A DNA stretch of 64,000 nucleotides from Blattabacterium cuenoti (GTDB taxonomy: Bacteria > Bacteroidota > Bacteroidia > Flavobacteriales > Blattabacteriaceae): the NCBI RefSeq assembly GCF_014251655.1, contig NZ_CP059225.1, forward strand, positions 480,028 to 544,027, in the 5' to 3' direction. The translations under genes were made by a program, and so were the position numbers. The notes beneath the pieces are model-generated. The model made no database searches. It was given only the letters and a program-made list of their open reading frames with translations, and had not been told where the DNA came from. Positions 59,867 through 64,000 of this stretch are shown here, in pieces. How positions within the stretch are numbered: position 1 is the first letter of the stretch; each line of letters opens with the position of its first letter.

Positions 59867-61000
59867 ATGGCGAAAATAATATCTATGCCAAAATTAAGTG
59901 ATACTATGGAAGAAGGAACTGTAGTAAAATGGAACAAAAAAATAGGAGATAAAGTTTCGGAAGGTGATATTTTAGCTGAAATAGAAACAGATAAAGCCAC
60001 TCAAGATTTTGAAATAGACGTGAATGGAATTTTACTTTTTATTGGAGTAAAAGAAGGAGAAAAAACACGTGTTGATGATGTATTAGCCATTATAGGAAAA
60101 GAAGGAGAAAATATTAATCATCTTATTTCAAAATCAAAAAAACAAAAAGAAAAAAAAGAAGAAGAAAAAAAAGATGATAGGATATTTATTTCTCCTTTAG
60201 CAAAAAAAATGGCTAAAAGTAGAGGGATCTTTATAAATGATATAAAAGGCAGCGGAGAATACGGAAGAATCGTTAAAAGAGATATTGAATCTTATGAAAG
60301 AAAAAAATCCAAAAAAGATTTAGAAAGTAAGAGTCACAGTACTATGAGAAAAAGTATAGCCAAACATTTAACTTTTTCTAAATTTTCAGCCCCTCATTAT
60401 TATTTATTTAGTAAAATATGTGTAGATGAATTAATTGATCTTAGAAAAAATTTAAATGAAAAACTTTCTTATGAAGAAAAAATATCATTTAATGATATCA
60501 TTATAAAAGCTGTAGCTCTTTCTTTAAAAAAACATCCTGATATGAATGTATCTTGGGATGAAGAAAAAGTTTTATATCATTCTAATATTCATATAGGAGT
60601 GGCAGTAGCTGTTAAAGATGGATTAATAGTTCCAGTTATTAGAAATGCAGATAAAAAATCATTGTTACAAATATCAAAAGATATAAAAGATAAAATATCA
60701 CGTTCAAAATTAAAAAAAATACAACCGGAAGAAATAGAGAACAGTACTTTTACAGTTTCTAACTTAGGAATGTATGGAATAGAATCTTTTACTTCCATTA
60801 TTAACACTCCAAATTCATCTATTTTATCAGTAGGATCAATTATGAGGATCCCCATTGTTAAAAATTCTGAGATAAAAATAGGAAATATCATGAAAATTAC
60901 ATTGTCTTGTGATCATAGAATTATAGATGGAGTTATAGGTAGTAAATACATTGATTCTCTTATAAAATTTTTAGAAGATCCCATTAGAATATTGCTTTAA
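59867..61000 (+). CDS. pdhC: Pyruvate dehydrogenase E2, dihydrolipoamide acetyltransferase
   Basis: E2 forms the core of the pyruvate dehydrogenase complex and transfers the acetyl group to CoA. One lipoyl domain (1-80) has the lipoylated K43 in EIETDKATQDF. A charged linker leads to the peripheral-subunit-binding domain (about 107-143, ISPLAKKMAKSRGI). The catalytic domain ends with SCDHRIIDGV, where H350 and D354 are the active residues. At 377 residues it is much shorter than free-living Bacteroidota E2 proteins (commonly about 540, two lipoyl domains), so one lipoyl domain has probably been lost. Its 3' end overlaps the TerC-like gene by 17 bases. Confidence 0.93.
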   Translation: MAKIISMPKLSDTMEEGTVVKWNKKIGDKVSEGDILAEIETDKATQDFEIDVNGILLFIGVKEGEKTRVDDVLAIIGKEGENINHLISKSKKQKEKKEEEKKDDRIFISPLAKKMAKSRGIFINDIKGSGEYGRIVKRDIESYERKKSKKDLESKSHSTMRKSIAKHLTFSKFSAPHYYLFSKICVDELIDLRKNLNEKLSYEEKISFNDIIIKAVALSLKKHPDMNVSWDEEKVLYHSNIHIGVAVAVKDGLIVPVIRNADKKSLLQISKDIKDKISRSKLKKIQPEEIENSTFTVSNLGMYGIESFTSIINTPNSSILSVGSIMRIPIVKNSEIKIGNIMKITLSCDHRIIDGVIGSKYIDSLIKFLEDPIRILL

Positions 61001-61688
61001 ATTTTTTCTTGATCCAAGAAAAAAAAATGGAGAATCCAAATATTAAAAGAGTCAATAAAGAAAATATTCCTTCGGATGAAAAAAAACTAAGTTCCTTTTC
61101 ATTAAAAGAAGAAAGAATAAGTTTTATTCCAAGAATAATGATTATATAAAAAGAAGAATTTTTTAATTCTGGAAATCTATCCATTAATCGAATAAAAAAT
61201 TGTGCAATTAATCTTATTGATAAAATACCTATAAATACCCCTATAATAATCAATAACAAATTTTCTGAAATAGCAACAGATGCAAATATATTATCTATAG
61301 AAAAAGATAGATCCATCATCTCTATGAAAAAAATAATTTTCCAAAAAGAATATTTTTCTTTTCCATTTTTTGATAAAAAACTATTTTTTTTGATTAAATA
61401 ATTTAATCCTATAAAAATTAAATATAAACCACCTAATGGTTTGAACCACCATATTTTTATTAATGTAGAAGCAAAAAATAAACATAATCCTCTAAAGAAA
61501 TAAGCTCCAATCATTCCATATTTTATAGCTTTTTTTCTATCTTCTTTTCTTAGATTCGTAATCATAGAAGCCAATATAACTGAATTATCTATGGATAAAA
61601 TACTTTCTATCAAAAAAAGATTTCCTATAATAGCAATAGATAAAATAGGATGATCAATAATATCTTTAATATATTTTTCGATATTCAT
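60984..61688 (-). CDS. TerC/YkoY-family integral membrane protein
   Basis: A 234-residue protein with about seven hydrophobic helices. The TerC-family acidic motifs are present: SIDNSVILASM near residue 30 and SFSIDNIFASVA near residue 128, both with aspartates inside the membrane. Some family members export manganese or other metals, and others are tied to tellurite resistance or metal loading of secreted proteins. Which applies cannot be told. It is read three bases after the ABC exporter gene on the same strand and converges on pdhC. Confidence 0.85.
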   Translation of the reverse strand: MNIEKYIKDIIDHPILSIAIIGNLFLIESILSIDNSVILASMITNLRKEDRKKAIKYGMIGAYFFRGLCLFFASTLIKIWWFKPLGGLYLIFIGLNYLIKKNSFLSKNGKEKYSFWKIIFFIEMMDLSFSIDNIFASVAISENLLLIIIGVFIGILSIRLIAQFFIRLMDRFPELKNSSFYIIIILGIKLILSSFNEKELSFFSSEGIFSLLTLLIFGFSIFFSWIKKKFKAIF

Positions 61689-61691
61689 TTT

Positions 61692-63518
61692 TCAAAAATT
61701 TTTCAAAGATAGTAACTCACTATAAAATCCTTTTTTAGAAATTAGAGATTTATGTTTCCCTTGTTCTACAATTTTACCTTTTTCTAATACCATAATATGG
61801 TCTGCATTTTGTATAATAGTAGAGGATAATCGATGTGCTATTACTAAAGAGGTTCTATGATTTAAAGCTTTTTGAACTGCTAATTCTGATTCTGTATCTA
61901 AAGAATAAGTCGCTTCATCTAAAATCATAATTGGAGGATTTCTTAATATAGCTCTGGCTATACTGATTCTTTGTTTTTGTCCTAAAGACAGTTTATTTCC
62001 ATTATATCCAATAATTGTATCATATCCTTTTGGAAATCTTTTTATAAAACAATGAGCATTTGCAATTTTAGCCGCTTTTATAACAGAATTTAATGATATT
62101 TTTTTTTCTACTCCCAGTACTATATTATTAAAAAAAGAATCATTAAAAAGAACTGGTTCTTGAGTTACCATTCCCAATAATTTTCTATAATCTTTAATTT
62201 TTAAATATTTAATATTAATACCATCAACAATTATTTCTCCAGATGTTACATTATAGAAATTAGCTAATAAATTAGCGATAGTAGATTTACCACTTCCTGA
62301 TTTTCCTACTAAAGCTATAGTTTTTCCTTTTTTTAAAGTAAAACTAAGATTTTTGATTAAAAAAAATTTATTATGATTAAATGATACATTACGAAATAAA
62401 ATTTCATTTTTAAAACTAAAAATAGATTTAGATCGAATGATATTATTTCCATTTGAAATACATTTAGTATCCAATATTTCTACAATACGTTCCGCTGCAG
62501 CTTTTCCTTTCTGAATACTGGATATGGAATTCACTAAATTTTTTGCAGGATTAATAATTTGAAAAAATAATCCTATAAAAGGAAAGAGTATTTCCGGAGC
62601 CATTCCTTTTTTTTCTAGAAAAAGTTTTCCTCCATACCAAATAATTAAAATCATAGTAATAGAACCTAAAAGTTCACTGATTGGAGAAGCTAATTCCTTT
62701 TTTCTATTTACACGAGAAGATAGTATTTTTTGATATTCAGATACGTTTTCAAAACGTTTTTGCATCTTTTTTTCAGCATTAAATATGCTAATAATTTTAG
62801 TAGAATTTAAAGTTTCTTCTACAACAGAAAATAATTTTCCCAACTGATTTTGAGCTCCTCTAGCATCTTTTTTAAGACTATTTCCTATAATAGAAATAAA
62901 AGCACCCATTAAAGGAAGTAATAAAAGTACGAATAATGCTAATTGATAACTCATAAAAAATAAGGTTAATAAATGAAATGAAAGCATAATAGGAGAACTA
63001 ATTAGATTAGCTAAAGCATTAACAATAGATAATTCTATTTCATTCACATCATTAGATAATCTAGACATCAAATCTCCATTTCTTTTGTTTGAGAAAAAAA
63101 TGATGGGAAAAGACAATATTTTTTTATGAAAATCGTTTCTAATATTTCTAACAATAGAAGTTCTTATTCCAATTAGAAAGTATTCCGCTAAATATCGAAA
63201 AATATTACGAATGAAAAAAAGTAAGATAATAAAAATACAAAATATGGATAGAGTATTTATTTTTCCATATTCCTCTGATAATATTTTTATGTATTCGTGA
63301 AAATATTTAATGAAACAATCAAAATAACCATTAAAATAATTTAAAGATATTGTTTTATTTTTTTTTTCGGAAACTTCTAATAAAATACTTAATATAGGGG
63401 AAATAGATATAATAGACACCACTGAAAATAAAGAATGTAAAAAATTACATGATATATTAATAATGTAATGATATTTATAAGGTTTTGAATAAGATAAAAT
63501 TTTTTCAAGTGCATTCAT
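61692..63518 (-). CDS. ABC exporter, fused permease and ATPase (MsbA-like)
   Basis: A 608-residue half-transporter. The N-terminal membrane domain (about 1-335) has six helices. The ATPase domain has Walker A GKSGSGKST, signature LSLGQKQRISIARAI (LSLGQ in place of LSGGQ) and Walker B IMILDEATYSLD, with the switch histidine in IAHRLS. The closest general type is the MsbA/lipid-A or multidrug exporters, but the substrate is not evident. Blattabacterium has reduced outer-membrane functions, so lipid transport is only one option. It is divergent from secDF. Confidence 0.9.
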   Translation of the reverse strand: MNALEKILSYSKPYKYHYIINISCNFLHSLFSVVSIISISPILSILLEVSEKKNKTISLNYFNGYFDCFIKYFHEYIKILSEEYGKINTLSIFCIFIILLFFIRNIFRYLAEYFLIGIRTSIVRNIRNDFHKKILSFPIIFFSNKRNGDLMSRLSNDVNEIELSIVNALANLISSPIMLSFHLLTLFFMSYQLALFVLLLLPLMGAFISIIGNSLKKDARGAQNQLGKLFSVVEETLNSTKIISIFNAEKKMQKRFENVSEYQKILSSRVNRKKELASPISELLGSITMILIIWYGGKLFLEKKGMAPEILFPFIGLFFQIINPAKNLVNSISSIQKGKAAAERIVEILDTKCISNGNNIIRSKSIFSFKNEILFRNVSFNHNKFFLIKNLSFTLKKGKTIALVGKSGSGKSTIANLLANFYNVTSGEIIVDGINIKYLKIKDYRKLLGMVTQEPVLFNDSFFNNIVLGVEKKISLNSVIKAAKIANAHCFIKRFPKGYDTIIGYNGNKLSLGQKQRISIARAILRNPPIMILDEATYSLDTESELAVQKALNHRTSLVIAHRLSSTIIQNADHIMVLEKGKIVEQGKHKSLISKKGFYSELLSLKNF

Positions 63519-63571
63519 TTAATCAAAGGTAGTTATAAAATTTTTTAATGGAAATTTTTTATTTTTATAAA

Positions 63572-64000
63572 ATGCGTATAAAAAATTTTTATATTATTTG
63601 TATAACTATTATACTAACTATAATTTGTTCATATTATATATTTCTTAGTATAATAAATAAAAAAAGAATTTTGAATCTAGGTTTAGATTTAAAAGGGGGA
63701 ATTAGTATGATTTTAGATATATCCGAAAAAGATGTATTAAAACAACTTTCTGAAAATTCTAAAAATGTTTCTGAAAATTCTAAAAATGAATTTTTTGAAA
63801 ATGCATTAAAAAATGCAGATCATAAAAAAAAAGAAAATCCAAATACAGATTATGTATCTTCTTTCATTAATTACTTTGAAAATAGAAAAATTGGGTTATC
63901 ATCTTTTTTTGAAAATAAAATAGAAAAAATTGATTCCAATACTTCAAATACAGAAGTAGAAAAATTTATCAGAAAAGAAATAGAATCATCTATTATTTCT
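63572..64000 (+). CDS. secDF: Protein translocase SecDF, N-terminal part cut by the window edge
   Basis: SecD/SecF use proton flow to help pull proteins out of the Sec channel. 143 codons are visible with no stop. Residues 5-28 form the first membrane helix, and LGLDLKGGISMILDI, the SecD hallmark, follows at about 38-52. The following lysine/asparagine/serine-rich stretch belongs to the periplasmic domain and includes two copies of a seven-residue repeat. Bacteroidota usually carry SecD and SecF as one protein; the fusion itself lies beyond the window and is assumed from the group. It starts 53 bases from the divergent ABC gene. Confidence 0.9.
   Translation, partial: MRIKNFYIICITIILTIICSYYIFLSIINKKRILNLGLDLKGGISMILDISEKDVLKQLSENSKNVSENSKNEFFENALKNADHKKKENPNTDYVSSFINYFENRKIGLSSFFENKIEKIDSNTSNTEVEKFIRKEIESSIIS
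63747..63788 (+). repeat. 21-base tandem repeat inside secDF
   Basis: Two head-to-tail copies of a 21-base unit (63747-63767 and 63768-63788) encode the repeat SENSKNV/SENSKNE in the early periplasmic domain. The unit is a multiple of three, so the frame is kept. A third, weaker copy (ENALKN) follows. Confidence 0.85.

Noticed and set aside
63524-63531. CAAAGGTA, a -7-like element (TACCTTTG on the minus strand) for the ABC exporter
   Set aside because: It lies only six bases before the start codon, which would make the mRNA nearly leaderless, and no -33 element is present at the right distance.
1-64000. CRISPR arrays, insertion sequences, prophage genes and rRNA genes
   Set aside because: No regularly spaced repeats, transposase or integrase motifs, phage structural genes or rRNA-like GC-richer blocks were seen; the repeats present are homopolymers and two short tandem duplications.

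Overview
The window is a very AT-rich, densely packed bacterial chromosome segment. It carries 56 apparently intact genes, two genes cut by the window ends, two tRNA genes and four eroded pseudogenes. Gene content and order point to a reduced Flavobacteriales (Bacteroidota) genome. Diagnostic neighbours are accA-dnaB, the three-gene type-B succinate dehydrogenase, DUF4290-murA, ddl-PASTA-rluD, DUF1599 divergent from folP-cdaA, rpmE2 beside a GlmU-like protein, a 287-residue RpoD without region 1.1, and a fused SecDF. Retention of metE, NAD(P)-type glutamate dehydrogenase, peptidoglycan, riboflavin, folate and shikimate genes together with extreme compaction best fits Blattabacterium, the cockroach endosymbiont. 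That species call is inference from gene content; no 16S gene is present here.

Layout. 1-6.8 kb (minus): dnaB (cut), accA, sdhB, sdhA, sdhC and a cysteine desulfurase, read as one right-to-left block. 7.0-11.1 kb (plus): RNase Y, a deoxyhypusine-synthase-like protein, lipoamide dehydrogenase. 11.1-15.3 kb: ung, a ferredoxin divergent from a LuxC-type acyl-CoA reductase, ribD, aroE, rpsU, tRNA-Val. 15.3-19.5 kb: recG and a UvrD/PcrA helicase. 19.5-20.5 kb: the remains of a cation diffusion facilitator (CDF) transporter. 20.5-27.2 kb: DUF4290, murA, greA, a HIT protein, coaX, an alpha/beta hydrolase, formyl-THF cyclo-ligase, rseP. 27.2-28.9 kb: a dead feoA-feoB-FeoB-associated operon. 28.9-36.0 kb: ddl, PASTA protein, rluD, mgtE, leuS. 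36.1-41.8 kb (plus): glutamate dehydrogenase, pyrH, frr, asnS, rpoN. 41.8-48.6 kb (minus): aldehyde dehydrogenase, sufE, metE, GlmU-like, rpmE2, KAS III-like. 48.7-54.4 kb (plus): menG/ubiE, a GH3-family enzyme, rpsO, pnp, rpoD. 54.4-64 kb: tRNA-Arg, tpiA, DUF1599, folP, cdaA, murF, pdhA, pdhC, TerC-like, ABC exporter, secDF (cut).

How the genes fit together. The window supplies the pyruvate dehydrogenase E1-alpha, E2 and a candidate E3, acetyl-CoA carboxylase alpha, complex II and a menaquinone methyltransferase for respiration. Ammonia assimilation is represented by glutamate dehydrogenase, and cell-wall synthesis by murA, murF and ddl. RNA turnover is covered by rny and pnp, and both the primary sigma factor and sigma-54 are present.

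Most notable signals: (1) visible decay of two metal-transport loci, ferrous iron uptake (feoAB) and a CDF exporter; (2) a leucyl-tRNA synthetase whose CP1 editing pocket has lost its key motifs; (3) long A tracts (10-12 A) inside intact genes, including one that decides whether DUF4290 ends just before murA or runs 65-71 bases into it; (4) a DHS homologue with its catalytic lysine in a bacterium that has no eIF5A; (5) GH3 and LuxC-type acyl-activating/reducing enzymes with no evident role in a minimal genome. I did not find a convincing unknown multi-gene system, CRISPR array, phage or insertion sequence.
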